Origin: a virus
Reading direction: 5' to 3' (one strand)
IMG/VR virus record: IMGVR_UViG_3300022744_000047
Location: 1-43,349 of that record
Length of the DNA: 43,349 nucleotides
Position 1 is the first letter of the stretch. Each line of letters starts with the position of its first letter. Below, in pieces: positions 32,293 to 40,628 of this stretch. Both the position numbers and the translations under genes were made by a program. The notes below the pieces were generated by a model, which was not told the DNA's origin, searched no databases, and saw nothing but the letters and a program-made list of their open reading frames with translations.

Positions 32293-33777
32293 ATGGCCTT
32301 CTTGAAGTACGCCAAAGCGACTATCCAAAAGCCGGGGATCAAGTTTGCGGAGTGGGACGCCCTGCGTCGTACAGCACTGTCCCCCGCTCCTGATTTTCAG
32401 AAGCGTACGGCTAAGGTCATTCTCGAAGAGTACGACCCTGCCAAGTACATGCTGAGCCACGCGACTATCGTGGCTTCTGTTAACGTGGACAACGCTTCGG
32501 CCCCTTTGGGTCGGCACTACGTGGACGGCTTTGAGGTCGATCGGCAGTACCCGGACTACTATGTTACGGCGGACACGAGCCGGTACATCAACAACAACAA
32601 CGATGCGTTTGAGCGCAAGTTGCTGTTGGCCTCGTTCAAGACGTTCATTGGGGCGTACTCCTACGTGGAGCACGTCCAGCTTCCCGAGTTGTCCAAGGGT
32701 CGCATCATCGATGCCGCAGCGCGGGATGTTGGCGACTCCGTGTACATCGACATTCTGATTGCGAATGACATCAAGCATGCCGACTTGATCCGTGCGATCA
32801 AGAGCGGTCAGCTCGGTACGCTGAGCATGGGGTGCTCAACCTCCAGCACGACCTGCACGAAATGCGGCAACGTTGCTAAGGATGAGACGCAGCTCTGCGC
32901 CTGTATTCGCTTCTTCAAGGGTAGTGAGTTTTTCGACGAGTTCGGGACCAAGCGCAAGGTTGCAGAGCTTTGCGGTCATTACACCGACCCGAACTCGGTC
33001 AAGTTCATCGAGGCTAGTTGGGTCGCTAACCCCGCTTTCAAGGGCGCAGTGATCCGTAACATTCTTACGGCGGAAGACCTCAAGGGCGTTGAGAGCAAGA
33101 TGCACCTCGCTTTCACCGTCCCGACGCCTGTCGTGGATCCTAACGCTATGAGCAAGGCCGCTCGTATGCTCTTTTCCCAGCAGGCCCCAGCTCCGACTCA
33201 AGCCCCTGTTGAAGATCCTGCGACCAGCTCGGAACCGCCGGGTGAGCAAGCTGATCCGATGCAGAAGACCGTGGATGACCTGGCGAAAGCCCTGCGTGAC
33301 CAAGCTGTTGAGAAGGTCCGCAAGGAGATGAGCCAGGGCGAGGCGGGCAAAGTCAAAGAGGTCGTTGACGCGAACAAGCAGAACGAATCGCTGATTCGGT
33401 CGGCCATGAAATCACCTGAATGGCGTCGGGTGGCGAAATTCGTGATTTCTTTTGTTGGAAAGTCTCAGGCTAGGAAGGTGCTTCTCGGCCTCATCCATCA
33501 CAAGAGTGGCGGTTGGAAGCAAGTACGTAGCGCTGGTTTCACGGGGACTGACATGTTGGCCGTATCCCGCGTTCTTGACGTGATGACTCAAAAAACTTCC
33601 ATGGCCGGTGAAACAAGAGTTTATAGGACTGTCCTTAGTGTGGGCGGGACAGCCCCATATGAAGATGAGGAGACCTACCTGGCGGCTTGTCGTCAGGTGC
33701 TAGGCCGGATGGTAACCGGCAGCGAGTCAGCCAGACTACTTGAAAAGGGTCGTCTGTATGCCTTGGGCCGGTCGTAG
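32293..33777 (+). CDS. Prohead maturation protease with zinc-finger insertion
   Basis: The product is 494 residues. His127 (YVEHVQ) and Ser178 (TLSMG) are spaced like the catalytic His and Ser of gp21/HK97-type prohead proteases. The downstream FIEASWVANPAFKGAVI near 239-255, with Glu240, matches the usual EVSLVxxPA segment. A cysteine-rich insertion (Cys181, 188, 191, 202, 204, 227) separates the serine from that segment. The last ~110 residues (from about 385) are a separate helical domain after a disordered linker and differ in codon choice. The protease cleaves scaffold and capsid proteins during maturation. Position before scaffold and capsid genes agrees. Confidence 0.72.
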   Translation: MAFLKYAKATIQKPGIKFAEWDALRRTALSPAPDFQKRTAKVILEEYDPAKYMLSHATIVASVNVDNASAPLGRHYVDGFEVDRQYPDYYVTADTSRYINNNNDAFERKLLLASFKTFIGAYSYVEHVQLPELSKGRIIDAAARDVGDSVYIDILIANDIKHADLIRAIKSGQLGTLSMGCSTSSTTCTKCGNVAKDETQLCACIRFFKGSEFFDEFGTKRKVAELCGHYTDPNSVKFIEASWVANPAFKGAVIRNILTAEDLKGVESKMHLAFTVPTPVVDPNAMSKAARMLFSQQAPAPTQAPVEDPATSSEPPGEQADPMQKTVDDLAKALRDQAVEKVRKEMSQGEAGKVKEVVDANKQNESLIRSAMKSPEWRRVAKFVISFVGKSQARKVLLGLIHHKSGGWKQVRSAGFTGTDMLAVSRVLDVMTQKTSMAGETRVYRTVLSVGGTAPYEDEETYLAACRQVLGRMVTGSESARLLEKGRLYALGRS

Positions 33778-33785
33778 AATCTTTC

Positions 33786-33792
33786 TATAAAA
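33786..33792 (+). promoter_or_regulatory. TATAAAA box before the scaffold-like gene, possible late promoter
   Basis: TATAAAA stands 28 bases before the ATG at 33821 in a 43-base gap, between the protease and scaffold-like genes. It resembles the -10-like element of T4-type late promoters (TATAAATA). It is the only such box I noticed before a gene in this window, so its role is uncertain. AAAGGA (33808-33813) is the ribosome binding site. Confidence 0.3.
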
Positions 33793-33820
33793 CCACAGCC
33801 TACGAGTAAAGGATCCTGCC

Positions 33821-35056
33821 ATGCGAGAGCGTACAACCTGGAACCGTGAAGAAATCGTGAAGAAGGCTGCCCTCCTGAAGACGGCGGACCCTTACACCAT
33901 GAATCAAGACCACCCTCAACCGGCGGCCGACAAGTACGTGACGGGCGATCCCAGCACGTTCGCTGAGGACGTACACACGCCGAATACCTGGGAGTCCGAG
34001 TACAGCGGTGATGAGGTCAAGCGCAATGAGATCGGAATGCCCGAGATGCGCTCTGACACCTTCAACCACTCGGAGAAGACTGCGAAGGAAGTCCTTCTCA
34101 AGAAGGCGGACCTCTGCGTAGCGGTTGCCCGGCTCATGCTGGCAGGCACCAAGACGGCCAGCGAGAAGTCGATTGAGAACCAGGCGTTCTCTCTCATGTT
34201 CCTGCCTGACCAGGCGTTGATCGAGACCCACAAGCGTCTTGCTGGCGAGCAGCAGGATGAGGGTGACGAGGACGAGGACGAGGGTCAGGAGAAGCAGGCC
34301 CAGGACCAGGATTCTCAGGAGGACAAGGCTGAGGACAAGGCGCAAGCGAAGCAAGCGCAGGGTCAGCAGGACCAAGGCTCCAAGGAAGACAAGGCTGAGG
34401 ATCAGGCGCAGGCCAAGCAGGCGGCCAAGTCTGAGGACCAGAACGACAAGGCCAACAAGAATTGGCCGGTCGAGAAGACCGCAGCTCTTGTTAAGCAGGT
34501 TGTTGCGAGCATCCAGTCCGGCAACTTCAAGGTGGCTCAGGAGCAGATGCAGCAGTTGGTGCAACAGCAGGCTCAAGGCCAGCAGGTGAGCCAACAGCAG
34601 ATGCAGGCTCAGATTCAGCAGATGATCCAAGAAGCTATGGGTCAGATGCCGCAGCAGCAAGCTCCTGCTCAGCAGGCTCAACAGCAAATGCCGATGCAGC
34701 AGCAGAGTGATGAGCAGACGCTCGATCAGATGCTGGCTCAGGATGGCTGTGGTCCGATGGCTGAGTCGGACATCCAGATGGAGACGGCTCCGATGGATGT
34801 CGGTATGGACGACCTCGGTCCCGAGGATGAGGCTCTCCGCACGTTGTTCGCACAGGACGACGAGCAAGAGGTTCAGCAGACCCAGCAGAAGCAAGCCAAC
34901 GTTCGCACGGCTTCCACCCGCACGGTGGGGACTCGTCCGACGGCTGGTGTTGCGAAGCTCGGTGGCGGTTCGCAAGGTGGCGGCGCTAGCGTTGCTGACT
35001 TGTCGAGCATGTGGCAGTCGGCTCCCGACGTTCGGGATGCTTTCGGCCTCAAGTGA
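33821..35056 (+). CDS. Probable scaffold / prohead core protein
   Basis: The product is 411 residues. Residues 1-140 include a charged N-terminus and a helical part (LCVAVARLMLAGT). Residues about 145-215 are extremely acidic and Gln-rich (DEGDEDEDEGQEKQ). Residues about 235-300 are Gln/Met-rich helices. The C-terminus has the ordered peptide LSSMWQSAPDVRDAFGLK, the sort of end that in scaffolds binds capsid. Its position between protease and capsid genes and its helical, charged, low-aromatic composition are typical of scaffolds removed by proteolysis. There is no sequence motif proving this. Confidence 0.6.
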   Translation: MRERTTWNREEIVKKAALLKTADPYTMNQDHPQPAADKYVTGDPSTFAEDVHTPNTWESEYSGDEVKRNEIGMPEMRSDTFNHSEKTAKEVLLKKADLCVAVARLMLAGTKTASEKSIENQAFSLMFLPDQALIETHKRLAGEQQDEGDEDEDEGQEKQAQDQDSQEDKAEDKAQAKQAQGQQDQGSKEDKAEDQAQAKQAAKSEDQNDKANKNWPVEKTAALVKQVVASIQSGNFKVAQEQMQQLVQQQAQGQQVSQQQMQAQIQQMIQEAMGQMPQQQAPAQQAQQQMPMQQQSDEQTLDQMLAQDGCGPMAESDIQMETAPMDVGMDDLGPEDEALRTLFAQDDEQEVQQTQQKQANVRTASTRTVGTRPTAGVAKLGGGSQGGGASVADLSSMWQSAPDVRDAFGLK

Positions 35057-35065
35057 AGGTTTCTC

Positions 35066-35090
35066 ATCGGTGCCCCTACGGGGGCCTGAT
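35066..35090 (+). terminator. Hairpin with UACG loop after the scaffold-like gene
   Basis: GCCCC (35072-35076) and GGGGC (35081-35085) close a UACG loop, a very stable C(UACG)G tetraloop. Outer pairs ATC (35066-35068) with GAT (35088-35090) extend the stem with a small bulge. No T-run follows. It may be a partial terminator or an RNA end that separates scaffold from capsid-level expression. Confidence 0.5.
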
Positions 35091-35152
35091 GCCTAGATCG
35101 GATCGAATGTGAAGCACCCAGTAACAACCCCCGTTTAGGAGCAAGTCACAAA

Positions 35153-35791
35153 ATGACTTCTTACGCAATCGGCGGTCAAAGCTCGGGTGATTTCAGGGAG
35201 ACCAGCGGCAGAGTGCAACTCTTCCACGTCGTGACCCGCAATTCTGTGGGTCTACTGACGCCGGATGCGTTCACGCAAGCCAACCCTCCTGTAGTCACCG
35301 GGCCGACGACCAAATCCACAACGCTCGCGAGCATCACCAGGGTCGGTATCCTGGGCAGCTCGATCGCGTTTACCCGCCCTGACGTTGGAAACAACTACAT
35401 CGGCGGTCCGGTCAAGCCCGGCGGCGCATATGCCGTTGGTTACTTGCCCCTCGGCATCTTCATCAATGATGCCTTGGGTAACGCTTTCGAGAACACCCCG
35501 GGCGTTGCGTCCGGTCGTGGGCCGTACGTGTGCGGCAGCGGAAGCACGGTTGGGGCGACGCTCTACGAGACCAAGATTCAGCTTGGCGGTTCAGCGGGTA
35601 ACCCGATCTCCTACGCAGTCGGCGACAAGCTGTATGCCTCGTGCAACGGCCTGCTCACCAACGTTCTCGCGGACGCCTACGAGTACAACGTCCCAGCTCA
35701 GAACGACATCAAGTTCGTGACGCTGGTCGGTGTGGTCAAGGTTGCTCCAGACGCCAACTCTTCGCTCCTCGTTTTGGACCTTAGGGTCTGA
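35153..35791 (+). CDS. Probable capsid decoration protein
   Basis: The product is 212 residues, beta-rich, Gly/Ala-rich and poor in charge, with segments such as GRVQLFHVVTRNSVGLLTPDAF and VTLVGVVKVAPDANSSLLVLDLRV. TAGGAGC precedes the ATG. It lies 21 bases before the major capsid gene. In many phages the gene just before the capsid encodes a cement or decoration protein, and the composition fits, but I do not recognise the family. It could also be a second capsid-associated structural protein. Confidence 0.6.
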   Translation: MTSYAIGGQSSGDFRETSGRVQLFHVVTRNSVGLLTPDAFTQANPPVVTGPTTKSTTLASITRVGILGSSIAFTRPDVGNNYIGGPVKPGGAYAVGYLPLGIFINDALGNAFENTPGVASGRGPYVCGSGSTVGATLYETKIQLGGSAGNPISYAVGDKLYASCNGLLTNVLADAYEYNVPAQNDIKFVTLVGVVKVAPDANSSLLVLDLRV

Positions 35792-35812
35792 GGAAAGAAA
35801 GGAGCCAAGAAA

Positions 35813-36691
35813 ATGGGCCAAGTATCTAACGAGACCAAGCAACAGGTTATCAGCGAGTACATCAAGACCGCTGCTGGCCGCGCGAAGCTAGCTGCTTCGA
35901 TGATCCAACCTCTGCGTCTCCGCCGTGACTACTCGTCGGTTGGTCGTAAGACCTTCCTCGTCGAGCAGCTCCCGGATGGTGCGTTGCCGATCTACGACAA
36001 GGATCCGGACGTGACCGCGTTCGTCGTGGGCGAGGAAGGCGAGAACATTCTCGCAATCCAGAAGCCACGCCGCGTGATCTTCCCCTTGTTCGAGATCGCC
36101 TCGAACCCGGAGATCCCGCTCACCCAGATCAAGGAGCGTCGCTTCGATCTGATCGAGCGTGCTCAGGACCTGGCGAAGGCGCAGATCCAGGCGGCAGAGG
36201 ACGAGCGTGTGTTCGCGATCCTTGACAGCATCGCTGTCTCGGGCTTCGACACGCTGCCCGGCCAGACCAACCCGGACGTTCCGGTGGTCGCCCCCATCAG
36301 CCCGGCGGTTCTCGCCGATGCGTTCGCAGAGGTGGAGCGTCACGATCTTCGTGTTGCCCGCATCTACATGAACGCGGTGGACTACGCGGACATCCGCAAG
36401 TTCGGTCGCGACATCTTGGACATTGAGAGTCAGGCCACCCTGCTCAAGACCGGCCTCCAGGCCGTTCTTTGGGGTGCTCAGATCATCACGTCCAGGCTCG
36501 TTCCGGCTGGCTTCGCGTACGTGTGCTGCGAGCCCGAGCAGTTCGGTCGTATCCCGGTTCGCACCGAGATCACCGTCCTGTCGGCGGACGACCCGAAGGC
36601 TCGTACGATTGGTTTCTCCTGCTTTGAAAATTTGGGCATTGGCGCGTTCAACCCTCGCGGGTTGGCTCGTGTCGTCATTACCCGCGTTTGA
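35813..36691 (+). CDS. Major capsid protein (HK97 fold)
   Basis: The product is 292 residues. A helical N-terminus is followed by GRKTFLVEQLPDGALPIYDKD and a long helix around IKERRFDLIERAQDLAKAQIQAAEDERVFAIL, like the E-loop and spine helix of HK97-type capsids. A later domain contains DLRVARIYMNAVDYADIRKF and the closing beta stretch. No long delta domain is seen, so maturation may trim only the N-terminus. GGAGCC precedes the ATG with strong spacing, and two hairpins follow, as expected for a highly expressed gene. Confidence 0.85.
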   Translation: MGQVSNETKQQVISEYIKTAAGRAKLAASMIQPLRLRRDYSSVGRKTFLVEQLPDGALPIYDKDPDVTAFVVGEEGENILAIQKPRRVIFPLFEIASNPEIPLTQIKERRFDLIERAQDLAKAQIQAAEDERVFAILDSIAVSGFDTLPGQTNPDVPVVAPISPAVLADAFAEVERHDLRVARIYMNAVDYADIRKFGRDILDIESQATLLKTGLQAVLWGAQIITSRLVPAGFAYVCCEPEQFGRIPVRTEITVLSADDPKARTIGFSCFENLGIGAFNPRGLARVVITRV

Positions 36692-36697
36692 AGCTAA

Positions 36698-36713
36698 CTA
36701 GGCGTAAGCCTAG
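36698..36713 (+). other. Small hairpin with GUAA loop after the capsid gene
   Basis: CTAGGC (36698-36703) and GCCTAG (36708-36713) form a 6-bp stem closed by a GUAA (GNRA-type) loop, six bases after the capsid stop. It lies just before the main terminator and may protect the 3' end of the message. Confidence 0.5.
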
Positions 36714-36727
36714 AGAGAACCAAGGCC

Positions 36728-36765
36728 AAAGGCCAATCCGGAAACGGGTTGGCCTTTGTGCTTTT
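36728..36765 (+). terminator. Intrinsic terminator after the capsid gene
   Basis: Thirteen base pairs (36728-36740 with 36745-36757, one G-U) enclose a GAAA tetraloop, and GTGCTTTT follows. This is the clearest rho-independent terminator in the window. It ends the capsid transcription unit. Confidence 0.88.
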
Positions 36766-36821
36766 AAGCCCGTACGGTTGGGCGTCCGGCCCGCATAACG
36801 TTCTCATCTTGAGCCGCAGGT

Positions 36822-37028
36822 ATGTCCGAGCAGTTGAACGTCTTCGCCGATCTGATCAAGCAACACGCCCAATTCAGGCTTGTGCAGGCTCAGCGATTAG
36901 CAGAGGACGCTCGGTTCATCACGTCTGCGTGGGAACGGGGTGACGTGGACACCTTGGTTGCGCTAGGGGCGCTCAATGCAGATCAGGCTGAGAGGCTACG
37001 GCGGCTTCTTAGCGCACCCACACTGTAG
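36822..37028 (+). CDS. Small helical protein
   Basis: The product is 68 residues, all helical and charged (LIKQHAQFRLVQAQRLAEDARF, then ADQAERLRRLLS). It starts 57 bases after the terminator, so it probably has its own promoter, though I saw no clear one. It ends 69 bases before the start of the next gene. Function unknown. Confidence 0.55.
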   Translation: MSEQLNVFADLIKQHAQFRLVQAQRLAEDARFITSAWERGDVDTLVALGALNADQAERLRRLLSAPTL

Positions 37029-37097
37029 GTCCCTGATCCATAGTCTATTTGTGTCTTTTCATAAGGGGGTAGTGTTGCCCTCTAGATGGAGATCATA

Positions 37098-38204
37098 ATG
37101 GACCAAATCAGATTCAAGTCGGGGGAGTTCCAGAATTTCATCGCGACACGCACCTTCGAGCTAGGCACGTTTGGTGTCAAAGTGGTGAAGGGTAGCGAGG
37201 TAGCGTTTGATGGTTCGACCGTGAACTACGGTGGATCCTCGTACATGTTTCCTCAGTTCCGTGGCGCTTCCAACGCAGGTTGGGTTGTGCCCGCTAATGA
37301 GTACGAGGAAGGTAATGCATCTTACGGTGCCCCGGCTTCCGCCAACATCAAGATGCGTCCTCCGACCGACGCTCAAGGGCAAGCCAAGACCGCCGTGGCT
37401 ACCATTGAGGCGGATGAGCGCACCGTGATGAGTTCGGCAACCCATGCGGCAACCACGCGAGACACCAACCGTGGTAAGCCTAACGTGCGGACGGCCGGTC
37501 AGGGTGCTGCCGAATCACAAGAAGGCGTTACTGTTGGGCGCACCTTCAAGACTTCTGCAAAGTCTCGTAGCTCGTTGTCGGCGGAATCGGCTGGTGAGGC
37601 CCTTCGTCAGGCCAACAACGTGCAGATCGATCCTGGGCAGGGCATCACGGAAGAACAGATGTTGGCCCGTATGGCCCCTGAGGACCGTGATGTCTATCTA
37701 GCGAAGAAGGACTCGTTGAAGTCCCGCTACGTGGACACGGACATCAGCAGTCAGGGTACACAGGTTGCGACGATCAAGACTGCCTCGGTCAAAGAAGCTG
37801 AGGGCATGAAGTTGACCCAGAAGGTCGGCGGCGGGGTCGAGATTGCGGACATGGGTGGCGGCACGGGGGGCAAGGCAGAGGCTTCGACCCGGACCGAAGA
37901 CGGCATCACCTTCAAGAACACGAACGGGCCCAAGGACAAGCCTCAGGTCCACCCGAGGACGGCTGCCGAGACCCCGGTGATGCACTTGGACGGGACCGCT
38001 GACATTCGGCGCAAGATCGCTCACACGATGTGCCCTGACTTCCCGGAGTCCTACGATTTTGCGGCATCCCCCAAGAAGAAGCTGGCCCGCTTGCAGGCCG
38101 ATTTTGAGGACCGTCCGGATGTCTTGCGGGCGGTTTTCGCCATCGAGTCGGACGACTTCAAGAAGCAGCTCGTGGCCGAGTTTCCGCAAGCCTTCCAAGG
38201 CTAA
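37098..38204 (+). CDS. Virion-region protein of unknown function
   Basis: The product is 368 residues from ATG 37098; GGAG six bases upstream supports this over the ATG at 37086. The N-terminal domain (VKVVKGSEVAFDGSTVNYGG, YMFPQFRGASNAGWVVP) is beta-rich and looks conserved. The middle is disordered and Gly/Thr-rich. The C-terminal ~60 residues (KIAHTMCPDFPESYDFAAS, then LARLQADFEDRPDVLRAVFAIE) are folded and helical. Position after the capsid suggests a head or neck component. I do not recognise the family. Confidence 0.65.
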   Translation: MDQIRFKSGEFQNFIATRTFELGTFGVKVVKGSEVAFDGSTVNYGGSSYMFPQFRGASNAGWVVPANEYEEGNASYGAPASANIKMRPPTDAQGQAKTAVATIEADERTVMSSATHAATTRDTNRGKPNVRTAGQGAAESQEGVTVGRTFKTSAKSRSSLSAESAGEALRQANNVQIDPGQGITEEQMLARMAPEDRDVYLAKKDSLKSRYVDTDISSQGTQVATIKTASVKEAEGMKLTQKVGGGVEIADMGGGTGGKAEASTRTEDGITFKNTNGPKDKPQVHPRTAAETPVMHLDGTADIRRKIAHTMCPDFPESYDFAASPKKKLARLQADFEDRPDVLRAVFAIESDDFKKQLVAEFPQAFQG

Positions 38205-38224
38205 GCAGTTTTTGGGTTTTCTCT

Positions 38225-38273
38225 TGTGAGATCGCTGTCGTGACTAACCTGGTCACCCCGGAGCGATCTCACA
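38225..38273 (+). promoter_or_regulatory. Inverted repeat covering the ribosome binding site of the 783-residue protein gene
   Basis: TGTGAGATCGCT (38225-38236) is the exact reverse complement of AGCGATCTCACA (38262-38273). Inside it, GTGAC (38240-38244) pairs with GTCAC (38252-38256). The only purine-rich ribosome binding candidate, CGGAG (38260-38263 region), lies in the right arm, and the GTG start at 38274 follows immediately. In RNA the structure would hide the ribosome binding site. As DNA it is a long palindrome that could bind a repressor. Confidence 0.75.
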
Positions 38274-40625
38274 GTGGAAGACCCTTGTCTGCAACGCAAA
38301 CCTAACCAGAAGGTCGCCGCTTCCGGGATCTCGATCTTCCTACTGGAGGAACTTGGGGATGCCCGGTTGCGTTGTGCCCAACTCAAGAAGTACGTCGATG
38401 AAGCGGTCAAGCTCATCGAGAAGTCCGGGGAGCGGGACCACTTCTTTGAGGTTGCGGCGCACTTGATTCATGGGATCCCTGACACGCTGCTTCGTATGGA
38501 CAAGGCGCTAAGCGCTGCGGCCATGGCGGCTGCCAAGATGGACTACGAAGAGCATAAGGACGACCTTCGGCCTGAAAAGGTTGAGGAGTTGGAGAGGGCT
38601 CTGGAGGACGTTCGGATTCGTAGGGTTCAGCGTCGCTCCAAAGAAGCCCGTAGTGTGACCGGGCTTTTGATGGGGAAGGCTCTGGAGGCTTTCCGTACGG
38701 TGGTGTTGCCGCAGTTGCAGCACGAGACCAAGGAAGCCCTCGAACAGGCCGTCACGGATGCCATGATCGAGTTTGCACGGATGCGTGCAGGCAACCCGAC
38801 TCGGTTTTCGGGGAAGTTGGATCGATTCAAGCCCGTGCCGGACATGGACGAGGCTGAGTGGGTAGATCAGGTGGAAGAAGCCATGGAGATGTGGTTCTCA
38901 TCCATCAAAAAGACGCTTAGTGTCAAACAAGCAGCGGAGAGTGCCGTCATGAAGATTCCTGAGGCTGTAGCGCGTTTAGAGCACCTGGCTGCTTCGATTG
39001 AAGCCACAGGCACCGTCAATGCTTCCGAGCTGTCTAGCCTCATCGTGAGTCTTGAGGGGCAGAGCGTGAAGAAGGCTTCGGCAACCACTGAGATTGCGGG
39101 CGTGCTCCGTGAACTCTCGGCCAGCCTGTTGGACACGAGTGATCCTGAGAACCGTCCCAGCCGAGTGCTGTTGGCCGCAACGCTTCGGCGCATCTTGGGG
39201 GACACTGTGGACCTCAAGACGGCGGGTTTTGGACCGCTCAAGATCCGTAACCGTGAGCATGGGTCCGGGGTTGCGGTGGACGACTTCATGGCAGCGCTGA
39301 ATCAAGCGGCCGAGAATCTATACGCTTGTCGGGGTACCAACGATGCGGCACAAACCGCCGTTGATGATGCCTTGACCGGCAGAATTGCTCGTATTGGGCC
39401 CCTCACGGGTATGCCCAACAATGTCATCGCGGTGGCGGAGAAGGTGAAAAAGAGCGCCTACGAGCTTCGGTTCGCTATGGGTGATGTTGCAAATGACTGG
39501 GAGCACTTGGCTCGCTTGATGAAGAAGGCGATCCCCGAAGCTGAGCGCTACGACGTTAAGTACGCGGCGGAGCCTGTGGCTGACGACACCAAGGAATCCC
39601 GCTTCGAGGAAGGCAAGCCTGCGGATCCGACCAAGCAGATGGATCCAGACGATGCCAAGAAGTGGAAGCAGAACACTGAGGAACACAAGGATGACTTTAA
39701 GGCAGCTTCCGCCAGAGAAGAAGACATCCTGTATGAGACAGCGAATCTGTACCTCTTTCAAACCCCTAGAGGTCTAGAGATTCGGCTTAACGGTCCGACG
39801 CATGCCGTTGTCGTTGGGAAGCCAAACGACGTTGTGAGTGCAAAGCGGTCGATGGATCGGATGGAGCGCTACCCCGACAAGCTGCGTGCTATGTACAAGC
39901 TGTCTTCGGACAAGGAAGCGGCCTCGGGGGACCCGCGTTGGATTCATGCCAAGTTCCCTGGCAAGGACACTGACGGCAAGCCCTTCAAGCGTGGTGACCT
40001 TGTGTTGTACTTCCCGAATGACAGGTCGTTCATGCAGGGGGAGAAAGCAAAGGACGCCTACAGGCGTTTTGAGACCGAGGTCGCGGATGAGGATGTGTAC
40101 AACAACACGTTCTCGATGTACGCGAGCGAGGAAGTGCTCTCGCGTTTCGAGGAAGGCAAGCCTGCCGATCCTACTAAGCAGATGAGCCCTGAGGATGCCA
40201 AGAAGTGGAAGCAGCAGACTGAGGAACACAAGGACGAGTTCAAGGCTGCGGCTGGGGATCCGTGGAAGGTAGAGGCCTCTGCTGGTCCGAGCCCCAGCGG
40301 TTCCAACTGGAAAGAGATCAAGGGGTTTTCCAGTCACGCGGAGATGTTCAAAGGTCGCCCTGTCCAGGCTTGGACGTGGGAGAGCCCCACGGTCACTTTC
40401 TTGGTTCAAGAGTTCGAGGGTCCAGGGATCCCGCTCTACTCGCTAGGGATGGTGGCGGACATTGGGGGTAAGGAGTACAAGCTTCAAACTCGCCGTCCGC
40501 CGCAGTTCAAGAAGCCGCAGGATGCTTTCAAGTTCGCGGCGGATTGGCACAAGCAGATCGACGCCTTCGAGAACGGGGGCGGGGTTGGCCTCGACTTCAC
40601 CCGTGATTGGAAGCCGAAGGTCTGA
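38274..40625 (+). CDS. Large multidomain virion-region protein
   Basis: The product is 783 residues from a GTG start. Residues 15-430 are mostly helical (LLEELGDARLRCAQLKKYV, then long charged helices). Two copies of a 37-residue element, SRFEEGKPADPTKQM..., occupy about 442-478 and 623-659. Between them are two small domains (YLFQTPRGLEIRLNGPTHAVVV; WIHAKFPGKDTDGKPFKRGD). A last domain of about 110 residues follows the second copy (VQAWTWESPTVTFLVQEFEG). The element looks like a module linker. I do not recognise an enzyme. The gene is preceded by a long inverted repeat that may control translation. Confidence 0.65.
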   Translation: MEDPCLQRKPNQKVAASGISIFLLEELGDARLRCAQLKKYVDEAVKLIEKSGERDHFFEVAAHLIHGIPDTLLRMDKALSAAAMAAAKMDYEEHKDDLRPEKVEELERALEDVRIRRVQRRSKEARSVTGLLMGKALEAFRTVVLPQLQHETKEALEQAVTDAMIEFARMRAGNPTRFSGKLDRFKPVPDMDEAEWVDQVEEAMEMWFSSIKKTLSVKQAAESAVMKIPEAVARLEHLAASIEATGTVNASELSSLIVSLEGQSVKKASATTEIAGVLRELSASLLDTSDPENRPSRVLLAATLRRILGDTVDLKTAGFGPLKIRNREHGSGVAVDDFMAALNQAAENLYACRGTNDAAQTAVDDALTGRIARIGPLTGMPNNVIAVAEKVKKSAYELRFAMGDVANDWEHLARLMKKAIPEAERYDVKYAAEPVADDTKESRFEEGKPADPTKQMDPDDAKKWKQNTEEHKDDFKAASAREEDILYETANLYLFQTPRGLEIRLNGPTHAVVVGKPNDVVSAKRSMDRMERYPDKLRAMYKLSSDKEAASGDPRWIHAKFPGKDTDGKPFKRGDLVLYFPNDRSFMQGEKAKDAYRRFETEVADEDVYNNTFSMYASEEVLSRFEEGKPADPTKQMSPEDAKKWKQQTEEHKDEFKAAAGDPWKVEASAGPSPSGSNWKEIKGFSSHAEMFKGRPVQAWTWESPTVTFLVQEFEGPGIPLYSLGMVADIGGKEYKLQTRRPPQFKKPQDAFKFAADWHKQIDAFENGGGVGLDFTRDWKPKV
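39597..39707 (+). repeat. 37-codon element, copy 1
   Basis: This 111-base segment encodes SRFEEGKPADPTKQM and the following charged helix through EEHKDDFKAA. It matches copy 2 at 40140-40250 at all but a few residues (D to S, D to E, N to Q, D to E). The two lie in the same reading frame 432 bases apart in one gene. Confidence 0.9.
40140..40250 (+). repeat. 37-codon element, copy 2
   Basis: This is the second copy of the 111-base in-frame element in the 783-residue protein, encoding SRFEEGKPADPTKQM through EEHKDEFKAA. Differences from copy 1 include many synonymous changes, so the duplication is not very recent. Confidence 0.9.
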
Positions 40626-40628
40626 AAC

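Noticed and set aside
33800-34975. Long minus-strand open frame (391 codons) rich in Leu/Arg
   Set aside because: It is the antisense image of the Gln/Glu-rich scaffold-like gene; the Leu-rich product follows from CAG/CAA codons read backwards, and no start signal supports it.
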